This document shows positions 19,343-28,321 of a DNA stretch of 64,000 nucleotides, piece by piece (position 1 is the first letter of the stretch; every line of letters starts with the position of its first letter). The position numbers and the translations under genes were made by a program. The DNA is from Gemmatimonadaceae bacterium. Lineage in GTDB: Bacteria > Gemmatimonadota > Gemmatimonadetes > Gemmatimonadales > Gemmatimonadaceae. Under the pieces are notes generated by a model. It was not told the DNA's origin and did no database searches. It worked only from the letters and a program-made list of their open reading frames with translations. Location of the stretch: contig JANYIN010000075.1 in NCBI GenBank assembly GCA_025362035.1, positions 1 through 64,000 of the forward strand, written 5' to 3'.

Positions 19343-20458
19343 CTACTGAGTGGCCACGTGAGCCACCACTGACATTCCTGGCCGCAGCGGATGTTTCGTG
19401 CCGCATCCCTCCGTGATCTTGATGCGTACAGGGACGCGCTGCACGACCTTCGTGAAGTTGCCGGTTGCGTTGTCTGGCGGGAGCAGCGCGAACTTCGCCC
19501 CGGTTGCCGCGCTTACGCTTTCGACGACGCCCTTCGCCTGACAACCGCCGTAGGCGTCCACTTCAAGTTCCGCCGACTGGCCCACCTTCAAATCGTTGAG
19601 CTGAGTTTCCTTGAAGTTCGCGGTCACCCAGACGCCGGTGTCCGAGACGACCGTGAGCAAGGGCTGCCCTCCCTGCACCAGCTGGCCGAGTTCCACGCTC
19701 TTTCGTGAAACAATCCCCGCTTCGGGCGCGACCAGGTGCGTGTACGACAATTGAAGTGCCGCATTGTCGCGGGCCGCCGCGGCCGCCGCAAGGCGAGCCT
19801 CGGCGAGGCGCACGCCTGCTTGGGCATTGACGATACCCGCACCCGCCGCCCCGGCGGACCGCTGCGCGCCCGCGAGCTGGGCGCTTGCGGCGTCCGCCGC
19901 CGCCTGCGCCGCATCGAGCGCCTGTCTGGATACCACCTGCTTCGCGACCAGCTCGCGCATGCGCGCGAGGTCGGCATCCGCCTTCGTGGCGTTCGCGCGC
20001 GCGGCGATGATGTTGGCGTCCAGGGCGGCTCGCTGTCCGGTGGCTGTCTGGACTGCCGCCTCGGCCTGTCCTTCCTGTCCTCGGCCGCCCGCGGCCGCGC
20101 GCGCCGCGGCGAGGTCGGCGTCGGCCTGTGCCAGCTTCACCGCGAACTCGCGCTCATCGATTGTGACCACCGTCGAGTCCTTCGCGACGTGATCGTTCTC
20201 AGCCACGCGAACCGACGTGACGTATCCGCTCACCTTCGCCAATACGGGAACGAGATGACCATCGACTTGTGCGTTGTCGGTGGACTCGTGCGAGCGGCCG
20301 TACAGCCATTTGGTCGTGCCCCACGCTAGGGCCGCGAGTGCCACGATGGCCACGATGCCGAGCACGATGCCCCGGCGGCGGCTGGGGGGCGCCTCTTCGA
20401 CTGTACGGGTGGCCGAGGAACGGGAGGCGTCGTTTTGCGGTTGCGTAGCTGTAGCCAT
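19343..20458 (-). CDS. HlyD/EmrA-family efflux periplasmic adaptor
   Basis: Single N-terminal TM, STDNAQVDGHLVPVLAKVSGYV, YTHLVAPEAGIVSRKSVELGQLVQGGQPL. Confidence 0.92.
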   Translation of the reverse strand: MATATQPQNDASRSSATRTVEEAPPSRRRGIVLGIVAIVALAALAWGTTKWLYGRSHESTDNAQVDGHLVPVLAKVSGYVTSVRVAENDHVAKDSTVVTIDEREFAVKLAQADADLAAARAAAGGRGQEGQAEAAVQTATGQRAALDANIIAARANATKADADLARMRELVAKQVVSRQALDAAQAAADAASAQLAGAQRSAGAAGAGIVNAQAGVRLAEARLAAAAAARDNAALQLSYTHLVAPEAGIVSRKSVELGQLVQGGQPLLTVVSDTGVWVTANFKETQLNDLKVGQSAELEVDAYGGCQAKGVVESVSAATGAKFALLPPDNATGNFTKVVQRVPVRIKITEGCGTKHPLRPGMSVVAHVATQ

Positions 20459-20526
20459 GATCGAATCGCGCGTGCGAGAAAAGGCGAAAGGTGCGGACGA
20501 TGTTGTATTGGCAGTGAGCAGATCGA

Positions 20527-21930
20527 CTACTGAATGGCGGCGATGGAACCCTGGGCGCGAGCAAGCGCCACTCGCGCGCCCTGAAACGATGTAAGCGCAT
20601 CGACCAACTGCGTTCGGGCGGCATTGAGCGTCATGGACGCCGTGATCAGATCCGCGTTGCCGGACACCCCGGCCTGAAACCGCTCCCGCGATTGGGAGAC
20701 TTCCTGTTCGGCGAACGAGAGCCGTTCGCGCGCGGCGGCCACGATCTCACCCGACGATCGAAGGTTGAGCATCGCCGAGCGAACGTCCGCCTCTACCTGA
20801 GCGCGGAGGTCGCGAGCGCGAATATCCAGCTCGCGTGCTCCGGAAACCTGCTCTTCCACGCGGCCTTCGCGGCGGAATCCATCGAAAATTGGGACCGACA
20901 ACTGAATGCCCCAATCGTACGTCGGTAAGTAGCTCCGACCGTTCCGCTGACTCTGCCCTTCGTCGGCGAATACGCCAACCGTGGGGAATCGCTCGTCTCG
21001 GATGGCGGACGCCTGCAGACGCGACGACCTTGCCTGCAAGTCCAGGGACTGCACGTCCTTGCGTTCGCGCAACGCAGTGTCGAGAGCGGCGGTTTCGTCG
21101 AACGACACCGTGGACGGCAGTGTCCCGAGAGCGTCCGACAGTTCGATACGCACCGGGGGTAGTCCGAGAGCGCGAGCGAGGTCCACACGCGTGCGGTCAC
21201 GCTCGTTTCGGGCGCCAATCAGTTGCGCGCGCGCGCCGGCCAGTTGCGACCGCGCGCGCGTCACATCGAGCGCGACGCCGGTTCCGGCTGCGAGCTGATC
21301 CTGCGCGATTCCCAGCAACTCGGCGGCGAGCGTTGAGTCGGCGATGCGCGCGGAATAAACTGCGTCGGCCCGCAGCACGAGCAGGTATGCATTCGCCGCC
21401 ATCGTCGCGGCCATGTCGGACGCGTTCGCAACTTCCGCGTTGGCAACATCGACTACGCTCTTCGCGCTCGCGATGCGCGTTCTTGCGGCCGGATCAAACA
21501 GCGACTGTTGAATCCGCGCCCGGACGTCGAGCGCGTTCACGGGGCCCAGGATCTTTCCATCGGGTGGAAACAGAACCGGCTGACCAGGTGCGCTAGGTAA
21601 CTCGATCGGGAACGTCGCGCTGTTGATCGTCGATCCGCCTTCGCGCGCCGTCGCCGTGAGCGTTGGTAACAGATCCGCCTTTCGCTGGGTGACTCGCGCC
21701 TGCGCCGCATCCACTCGACTCCGCGCCCCTTCGACGGTTGCATTCTGCTTCGCCGCCATCCGCACTGCGTCCGCGAGGGTCAACCGAAGAGTTTGCGGCG
21801 CCTGCACTCGAGTTACGCCGCCTTCGGTCGACTGCGCAGCTGCCACGGCTGCGACGAATGCTACGAGAGCAACGATGAGCGTGAGGGCGAGGGAGATCGC
21901 GATGGAACGACGAAGTGGCTGGGGATTCAT
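20527..21930 (-). CDS. TolC-family outer-membrane efflux protein
   Basis: Signal peptide; two coiled-coil repeats (LTLADAVRMAAKQNATVEGAR..., RERFQAGVSGNADLITASMTLNAARTQLVDAL). Start overlaps the TetR stop (ATGA). Confidence 0.9.
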   Translation of the reverse strand: MNPQPLRRSIAISLALTLIVALVAFVAAVAAAQSTEGGVTRVQAPQTLRLTLADAVRMAAKQNATVEGARSRVDAAQARVTQRKADLLPTLTATAREGGSTINSATFPIELPSAPGQPVLFPPDGKILGPVNALDVRARIQQSLFDPAARTRIASAKSVVDVANAEVANASDMAATMAANAYLLVLRADAVYSARIADSTLAAELLGIAQDQLAAGTGVALDVTRARSQLAGARAQLIGARNERDRTRVDLARALGLPPVRIELSDALGTLPSTVSFDETAALDTALRERKDVQSLDLQARSSRLQASAIRDERFPTVGVFADEGQSQRNGRSYLPTYDWGIQLSVPIFDGFRREGRVEEQVSGARELDIRARDLRAQVEADVRSAMLNLRSSGEIVAAARERLSFAEQEVSQSRERFQAGVSGNADLITASMTLNAARTQLVDALTSFQGARVALARAQGSIAAIQ

Positions 21931-22589
21931 TTCAGACGCGAGTTGGGAGCATTTGGTGCTTCGGGCCGCATGGCATTGAAGAAAAATTCGCGAATCTGGG
22001 CGAGCAAAACGTCGTCGCCAACATCCTTGATCGCCTTGAAACAGTCGCGCTGGTGGTACCACATGGCATGCGTAACGAACAGTGAGCTGAGCATCCGCGC
22101 GGCAACCTGAGGGTCCATCCTCCGAAACTGGCCCGCGTCCATTCCGCGTTCCAGCATTTCTCGCACGAGCCGCTGCGCGCGCTCAATCACCTCAGTGGTG
22201 TAGAACGACGCCAGATCCGGAAAGCTCCTCAGTTCCGTGTTCACCAATCGGTGCATCGCTGGAAATACGGGCGACCGCAGCCAACCCCAATAGCCTTCCA
22301 TCCACGCCGTCAGGGAGTGAACTGGATCAGGCTCCGCCTCGAAGAACGCTTCCGCGCGCGCGATGAACGCGACGACCGACGTTCGGATGACCTCGCGGAA
22401 GAGATCTTCCTTTGTGGCGAAGTAAAGGTATATGGTCCCTTTCGAGAGCCCCGCGAGTTTGGCTATGTCTTCCAGCCGCGCTGCCGCCAAGCCGCGCTCT
22501 GCGAACACCTCAAGCGCGGCCTCGAGGATCTGCCTGGGCCGCTCCTCGGGAATGCGCCGCCACCTCGGCTCCACAATCGTCTCAGACAT
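21927..22589 (-). CDS. TetR/AcrR family transcriptional regulator
   Basis: RQILEAALEVFAERGLAAARLEDIAKLAGLSKGTIYLYFATKEDLFREVIRT. Confidence 0.93.
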   Translation of the reverse strand: MSETIVEPRWRRIPEERPRQILEAALEVFAERGLAAARLEDIAKLAGLSKGTIYLYFATKEDLFREVIRTSVVAFIARAEAFFEAEPDPVHSLTAWMEGYWGWLRSPVFPAMHRLVNTELRSFPDLASFYTTEVIERAQRLVREMLERGMDAGQFRRMDPQVAARMLSSLFVTHAMWYHQRDCFKAIKDVGDDVLLAQIREFFFNAMRPEAPNAPNSRLK

Positions 22590-22668
22590 CAGAAACTCGA
22601 GTAACCTGCTAGCCAGTTAGAAATGCGCACGCTTCGGTAAACGCTCCTCACGATGACGACCGGCTTTA

Positions 22669-22686
22669 TTAATGACTGGTCGGTAA
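22669..22686. promoter_or_regulatory. Candidate TetR operator
   Basis: TTAATGACTGGTCGGTAA has dyad form TTAnnGACnnGTCnnTAA (12 of 18 positions symmetric), about 80 bp upstream of the TetR start. Confidence 0.45.
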
Positions 22687-22806
22687 GTTACGGAGCATTT
22701 CTCCCGTGTCAATGGACCTGAAGCCTCGCATTCTCACAGCGATAGCCGGCCGCGGGCCGAGCAATACTGTCGATCCGTTGGAATCCCATTGGACTCGGGA
22801 ACAGCG

Positions 22807-23442
22807 CTAGCGGAACAGGACCAATGACTCGCTCGACAGACGGTGCGGCCGAAACCCGTCCTCAGCCGGGTAACCAAGCGCGATCAGCGCGGTGACTTTC
22901 ACATGCGGCGGGAGACCGAGAAGTTCCTTTACTTTGTTCGGAGCAAATCCGAGCATGGGCGAGGTGCCATACCCCTTTGCCTCAGCGAGTAGCAGGAGAT
23001 AACCGAGCGCGATGTTCGACTGCGAGTTGCCCCACGCCTCGCGCTCTTCAACTGACTTCCCATTGAAGGTGGCGAGGAAGCTGACCACTCCCGCCTCGCG
23101 CTTATCCCTGGGCAGTTCCGGGTGCATCGACTCCGGCATGCGCGCGAGCGCATCTGCCATGTCGCTGTACATCACGATCGTGACTGGCGCGCGCAGAATC
23201 TGCTGCTGTCCGTACGCCGCTGCCGACAAAGCTCCTTTGAGCCCGGGATCCTTCACGACCACGAAACGCCACGGCTGAGCGTTGTATGCCGACGGTGCCC
23301 GACCCGCTAGCCGGAGCAGTTCTCGAACGTCCGCCTCCGGTATCTGCGTCGCTTCGTAGGCACGGATTGAGCGGCGCCGATCGGCGGCCTCCGCAGCATC
23401 CGAGGCAGGAATTGTCCCAAGATCCGATATATCAGTACGCAT
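22807..23442 (-). CDS. Nitroreductase family protein
   Basis: RRSIRAYEATQIPEADVRELLRLAGRAPSAYNAQPWRFVVVKD; GYGTSPMLGF. Confidence 0.92.
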   Translation of the reverse strand: MRTDISDLGTIPASDAAEAADRRRSIRAYEATQIPEADVRELLRLAGRAPSAYNAQPWRFVVVKDPGLKGALSAAAYGQQQILRAPVTIVMYSDMADALARMPESMHPELPRDKREAGVVSFLATFNGKSVEEREAWGNSQSNIALGYLLLLAEAKGYGTSPMLGFAPNKVKELLGLPPHVKVTALIALGYPAEDGFRPHRLSSESLVLFR

Positions 23443-23510
23443 TCTGTAATCTCCGTTGATTTATCATGCGACATCGAAATGAATTGCCACCGAGATTCGA
23501 CCAGGCGAGG

Positions 23511-23966
23511 CTAGCGTGCCCTAGCAGTTCCCAGTTTCTTGCAAATCCTACCCAACTCTTGCTGCTCTTCGCAGGACAGCACGCTTATGAGGCTCGTGAT
23601 GCGCCCCACGTGGCCCGGAAGCGCTGCCGCGATGACCGTCCGCCCCTGATTGGTGAGGTGTACGATCTGCATCCGTCGATCGTGCGCGTCGCGTTGTCGC
23701 CGAACGAGTCCGTTTCGCTCGAGGTTGTCCACTACCGTCGTGACGTTACTGCCGGAGCGGAGAATCTTCTGACCCAACTCTCCCTGACAGAGGGGGCCTA
23801 GATGATAAACAGCTTCCAGGACGGCAAGTTGGCTCTCGGTGAGGCCGAATTCCCTCTGAAGCATGGGATTCGTCTGGCCTAGCAAGGCATTCACGCTCCG
23901 AGTCAATTTGATAAACGTACTGAGCGCGAGAACCTCCTCAGGAGTGCCTTTGTAAGCGCTTGGCAT
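23511..23966 (-). CDS. MarR family transcriptional regulator
   Basis: GLTESQLAVLEAVYHLGPLCQGELGQKILRSGSNVTTVVDNLERNGLVRRQRDAHDRRMQIVHLTNQG. Confidence 0.92.
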   Translation of the reverse strand: MPSAYKGTPEEVLALSTFIKLTRSVNALLGQTNPMLQREFGLTESQLAVLEAVYHLGPLCQGELGQKILRSGSNVTTVVDNLERNGLVRRQRDAHDRRMQIVHLTNQGRTVIAAALPGHVGRITSLISVLSCEEQQELGRICKKLGTARAR

Positions 23967-23980
23967 CGTCGCCTCATATT

Positions 23981-23994
23981 GTTCGATATAGAAC
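23981..23994. promoter_or_regulatory. Candidate MarR-type operator
   Basis: GTTCGATATAGAAC: imperfect palindrome (12 of 14) immediately upstream of the MarR start codon. Confidence 0.35.
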
Positions 23995-24080
23995 TGTACA
24001 GCTAGGAAACTCTCACGTCAATGTAAGTGTCACCACACACACATTTGTTCATGCTCAAGCGGGACAGCTATTTTCCAAGA

Positions 24081-24497
24081 ATGACCAAACCCGACCGCGA
24101 GGCTGTTGGAAGCAGTAGAGTCCGCATCGACAAGTGGCTCTGGGCGGCGAGATTCTTCAAGACCAGATCCCTCGCCGTCGAGGCCCTTGCGGCCGGCAGG
24201 GTGGAAGTCGGTGAAGAGCGGGTCAAACCCGCGAAGATGATACAAGTCGGCGATAGCGTCAGTGTGCGCGTCGGGCCGTACGAGCACACCGTGGCCGTTC
24301 GCGCACTCTCAGAGCGCCGGGGGCCAGCCAGTGTGGCTTCTTCGCTCTACGAGGAGACGCCAGCGAGCGTGGCTGGCCGGGCAAAGTTGCTCGAGCAACT
24401 GCGCATGGCACCCGCTGCCTTCGTTTACGAAGAGAAGGGGCGCCCGACGAAACGTGATCGCCGCGAAATCGACCGCTTTCGGGACGACCGCCGATAG
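24081..24497 (+). CDS. S4-domain RNA-binding protein (Hsp15-like)
   Basis: RVRIDKWLWAARFFKTRSLAVEALAAGRVEVGEERVKPAKMIQVGDSVSV; basic C-terminus. Confidence 0.9.
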   Translation: MTKPDREAVGSSRVRIDKWLWAARFFKTRSLAVEALAAGRVEVGEERVKPAKMIQVGDSVSVRVGPYEHTVAVRALSERRGPASVASSLYEETPASVAGRAKLLEQLRMAPAAFVYEEKGRPTKRDRREIDRFRDDRR

Positions 24498-24512
24498 CGA
24501 TTCACGCATGGT

Positions 24513-25217
24513 TCATCGCCCCGCAAAACTGGCGGCGAGGGTCTCGAGCGCTTCGGGGGTGATCTCGTGTTTTCCAGCGTATCGCTGCAGTGTATGCGCG
24601 ACGCCCGCAGCGGATAGCCGCTCGGCTTCCGATGCGAAGGCGGCCGACGTCATGAACTCGTCCGCGTCTCCGGCCACGAGCGTAAGTGGAGTGCCACGAA
24701 GTCTTTCGGACCAGGCCGACAGATCGAGTTCGGGAGGAATTCCCCCACCCCACAAAACGAGTTCATCGACGTGATAGGCGGACGCATCCGCCCACCGACA
24801 CACAGTCGCCGTCCCTTGGGAGAATCCGAGAACGACTAGACGGGGAGCTGCTCCCATTAGGCGATGCTTCAACTCGCCCGTCAGCTGTTCCAGGTAGGAA
24901 ACATAGTCCGTAATCTCCCCGAGCCGATGCTCCCGGGTCATCCAAGTGGCCCCCACGCGCGGATCGCGCTGCGTGCGACGTTCCGAAATGGGGTCGAGAT
25001 AGAAGCGCGATAGAGCCTCCGGCGCAACGACCAGTCGCGTTCCGTCATCCAACTCCACAAATTGGGCAATGAACCGCGACGCAAGCTGCCCATACCCGTG
25101 ACACACTAGCCAGATCTCGCGCGGAAATCCGTGCGTTGGGCCGAGCGTGAAATATCGGGCAGTGCGTGAGACGACAATTTCGTGTGCAGTGATGGAGGGC
25201 TCTGGCGGACCGTTCAT
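24513..25217 (-). CDS. Alpha/beta hydrolase (phospholipase/carboxylesterase-like)
   Basis: LVCHGYGQLASRF, nucleophile elbow VVLGFSQGTATVCRWA, GDADEF acid, late His (YAGKHEI). Confidence 0.85.
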   Translation of the reverse strand: MNGPPEPSITAHEIVVSRTARYFTLGPTHGFPREIWLVCHGYGQLASRFIAQFVELDDGTRLVVAPEALSRFYLDPISERRTQRDPRVGATWMTREHRLGEITDYVSYLEQLTGELKHRLMGAAPRLVVLGFSQGTATVCRWADASAYHVDELVLWGGGIPPELDLSAWSERLRGTPLTLVAGDADEFMTSAAFASEAERLSAAGVAHTLQRYAGKHEITPEALETLAASFAGR

Positions 25218-25312
25218 ACCGGCTGCCGGGCCCCTTCGCGCTTTGCGAGCCGCTGGGCGCGGAAGGACTGCCCGCTCTCGCCCACAGCCGTTCCCCCGTC
25301 CACGCTGAGAGT

Positions 25313-26929
25313 CTACTCGTGTTGCGGCGACGACTTCGCAGAGGCCGTTGCGACCTGGGCCGCTGCGAGCAGCGCAGTTTGCGTGTGCGCCGTAGTCAAC
25401 AATTGAACAGCGCGAGACAACTGATGATCCTCCGCAAGACCGCGCTGCTTGGCGCCGCCGTCGCCGAGGACGAGTCGCGAAACGCGCCGATCGAGCTCGC
25501 GATCGAGCAGTTTGCTTGCGGCCGACTCGTACTTCGGATCAATCAGGACGCCGGCGGCGGTCAGACGGCTGCGGAGTTCCGTCCGCCACGCCGGTGTGAC
25601 GGTGAAATCGCGCGGAGACCCCTTCAGTTCGAACGCGTATTGATTGAGCGTCGTGATGAACGCCTGCGCCTTTGGCGCGACCGATCGGTAGAACTCTTGT
25701 TCAGCCGAGGACAGCGTGTCGTCCGCAACGATGATATCTGGAGTGATGCCGCCCCCTCCATATACCGTCCGGCCCGCATCCGACTTGTACTGCGGCTTAG
25801 CCCTCTTTTCCGCCTCCGTTTCCAGGGAATCGGGGCGTGTTTCCACCAAGCGACCGTCGGCAAGCAACTTCCGCTCGCGGTGGATGCTGCGCCCATTCGG
25901 CGTATACCACTTTCCGGTCGTGATCTTGAGCGCATAACCTCCATCCAGCGGGAACAGACTCTGCACTAATCCCTTTCCGAAACTGGTCGTGCCAAGCACG
26001 AGTGCGCGATCATGGTCCTGCAACGCGCCCGCGACGATTTCGCTGGCGGAGGCGGTCCCCCCATCACTCAGTACAACGAGCGGCGGTTGCATAGGCAGGT
26101 GTTCGCTTGACGACTTGGCGATTTCGTCCGGCGAGTTGCGTCCGCGCACAATAACGATGGGCTGGCCGTCTTTCAGGAAGAGAGAGCTCACGGCAAGGGC
26201 CTGCTCCACGATACCGCCGCCGTTGTCACGCATGTCCAGCACAAGCCCTTTCGCTCCTTCCGCCACGAGCTTCCGCGCGGCTTCCTGCACCTCGTCAGCC
26301 GCGTTTTCATTGAACGTCTGGAGCGGGATGTAGCCGATATGATCGCCGACCATGGTGGCGTACGGCACCGCAGGCACATGGATCTGCGCCCGCTTGAACG
26401 AAAGCTTGATCGGCTCTGTCACCCCGGGCCGAGCGTATGTCACATGAACGGTCGTACCGATCGTACCGCGAAGGGCATTGGAAACGCTGTCGATGATGAC
26501 GTCGCCGTTGACCGCCAGCGAATCGACACGAGTGATCAGATCGCCCTCCCGAACACCGCCTTCCTCCGCGGGAGTATGCGGGAAAACCCTGGCGACGACG
26601 ATCCGCCGCGCGCCACTGTTCTTCTGTTCTTCCAGCAGCATGCCCACGCCGCCGTAGCGCCCGCCGACGTTGCGGTTGAAGTCCTCGTTCGCCTTTGGCG
26701 CAAGCAACTCACTATAGGGGTCATTGAGCTCGCGAACGAGCCCCTTGGCCGCCTTCTCGAAGATCGCAGTTCCCTGGATGGAGTCCACGTATCGGTTCGC
26801 GACGATCGAGAGTACCTGATCAAACAGGCGTGGGGTCGATCGGGCCGAGCCGTTCTGAAGGAGAAATCCTCCAGCGACCATAGGAAGCAGAAGCAGCGAA
26901 GCAACAGCCGCAGTGCGTGGGCGGAACAT
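25313..26929 (-). CDS. S41 family C-terminal processing peptidase (CtpA-like, PDZ)
   Basis: PDZ (VARVFPHTPAEEGGVREGDLITRVD), LVLDMRDNGGGIVEQALAVSSLFL, SEIVAGALQDHDRALVLGTTSFGKGLVQ. Confidence 0.93.
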   Translation of the reverse strand: MFRPRTAAVASLLLLPMVAGGFLLQNGSARSTPRLFDQVLSIVANRYVDSIQGTAIFEKAAKGLVRELNDPYSELLAPKANEDFNRNVGGRYGGVGMLLEEQKNSGARRIVVARVFPHTPAEEGGVREGDLITRVDSLAVNGDVIIDSVSNALRGTIGTTVHVTYARPGVTEPIKLSFKRAQIHVPAVPYATMVGDHIGYIPLQTFNENAADEVQEAARKLVAEGAKGLVLDMRDNGGGIVEQALAVSSLFLKDGQPIVIVRGRNSPDEIAKSSSEHLPMQPPLVVLSDGGTASASEIVAGALQDHDRALVLGTTSFGKGLVQSLFPLDGGYALKITTGKWYTPNGRSIHRERKLLADGRLVETRPDSLETEAEKRAKPQYKSDAGRTVYGGGGITPDIIVADDTLSSAEQEFYRSVAPKAQAFITTLNQYAFELKGSPRDFTVTPAWRTELRSRLTAAGVLIDPKYESAASKLLDRELDRRVSRLVLGDGGAKQRGLAEDHQLSRAVQLLTTAHTQTALLAAAQVATASAKSSPQHE

Positions 26930-27035
26930 TCGAGCGACCTCAGAAGGAGGGCACGGAGCGCACGGACGCGCGCCCGGTCGAGCGCAATCTACCGAATTGA
27001 ACTGTTTCTGTCGCGTGTTCCGCGCCGGCGATCCA

Positions 27036-28262
27036 TTAGGAGCGGGTCACGGCGCGCAGCTTCCAGATGCCGTTGATCATATCAGAAGCATAGACCGCAC
27101 CGTTCAAGTACTGAACGCCCCAGATGTACACTGGGTTTCCCTGGTCCAGCAATCCGATCCCGACTTCTCGGCCCATCTTTCTCAAGTCGCACAGCGGCGT
27201 CGTTCCGTTGATGGGCAAGGACTTCTGCAGGTCGCTACATGTCCCAAGGTCACCCCGGACGTCGAGTGCCCGTACCCCACCATTGTAGTACGCCGCGTAC
27301 AGGATTCCGTTCGCTTCGTCCACAGAGAAATTGTGCGTACCGGCGCCGCTCACCGTGTAGTAGGCGACCTCACGTAACGCCGTCCGCGTGCTGACATCGA
27401 CGACGTGAATGTCTCCGACCGAGGAATGGCCGATCGAGCCCGGGCCCTCTTCTCCAACCAGGGCGTAACGGTTGATGCCCGTTACAGGGTCCTTCAGCCA
27501 CCACACGTTGTGCACTTCCCCATTGGCCGTTCGAACCCGACCGAGTTCCGTGGGCGCCGACGGAGAACCGCCTGCCCCAGCGCCCCCGACGTCCCAGATG
27601 GCGACCCCATCGTTCCAGAGCGCAAGGTAGAGCAACCCGTCGCGGATGAACGTGTCGTGGACAAAGGGCGCCCCGATGATTTTCGTGTACACTTCCTGAG
27701 GACTGGCGGGATCGCCGAGATCCACGATCACCAGCCGCGCACTCGAGCCACCTCCGGGATCGATGCACAGGAATCCGTAGAGCCTTCCATTAACCCGGCC
27801 AAGTTTTGCGGTGTGGACGCCAGGGTTCGTATTCGCTGTCGAGTACCGGGCAACGACGGCAGGTTTGCGCGGATCGGCCAAGCTGTAGATCATGATGGCA
27901 CCCGGCGTTCGCTCGGTCGCTACCACGAGCAGGGATCCGTCGTCGCTTACCTGCACATCGCCCAACGTCCTCGCGCCGCTCACGATCACGGAGTCGACGA
28001 GTCGTGGTGTGTCCCCCGACACATTCCAGACATAGAATGCGCTCGACGTGTCTGCGTTTCCCCAGGTTGTCGTATACGCGGTAGCGCCTCGAACAGAGAT
28101 CTCCCCGGTGATGCGTAACGGCTTGAAGTCGCCCCGGCCTGCCACGGATATCGCGGCCGGATTAGACGACGTGATATTGACCGGCGTTATCGTCGAACTG
28201 CTTTCAGAACATCCGCCCACGAAGGCGAAGAAAGCGACGACGAGGTGATGTCGGGAGGGCAT
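27036..28262 (-). CDS. LVIVD-repeat beta-propeller lipoprotein
   Basis: Lipobox-like MPSRHHLVVAFFAFVGGCSES; repeats such as ARLVIVDLGDPASPQEV, DIHVVDVSTRTALREV, IMIYSLADPRKPAVV. Confidence 0.75.
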   Translation of the reverse strand: MPSRHHLVVAFFAFVGGCSESSSTITPVNITSSNPAAISVAGRGDFKPLRITGEISVRGATAYTTTWGNADTSSAFYVWNVSGDTPRLVDSVIVSGARTLGDVQVSDDGSLLVVATERTPGAIMIYSLADPRKPAVVARYSTANTNPGVHTAKLGRVNGRLYGFLCIDPGGGSSARLVIVDLGDPASPQEVYTKIIGAPFVHDTFIRDGLLYLALWNDGVAIWDVGGAGAGGSPSAPTELGRVRTANGEVHNVWWLKDPVTGINRYALVGEEGPGSIGHSSVGDIHVVDVSTRTALREVAYYTVSGAGTHNFSVDEANGILYAAYYNGGVRALDVRGDLGTCSDLQKSLPINGTTPLCDLRKMGREVGIGLLDQGNPVYIWGVQYLNGAVYASDMINGIWKLRAVTRS

Positions 28263-28321
28263 GCGGCGCGCGGTGAAGAGTTATTGTCCGGCCTGGCGAT
28301 GCATTGATTCTCGCGCGGCCT

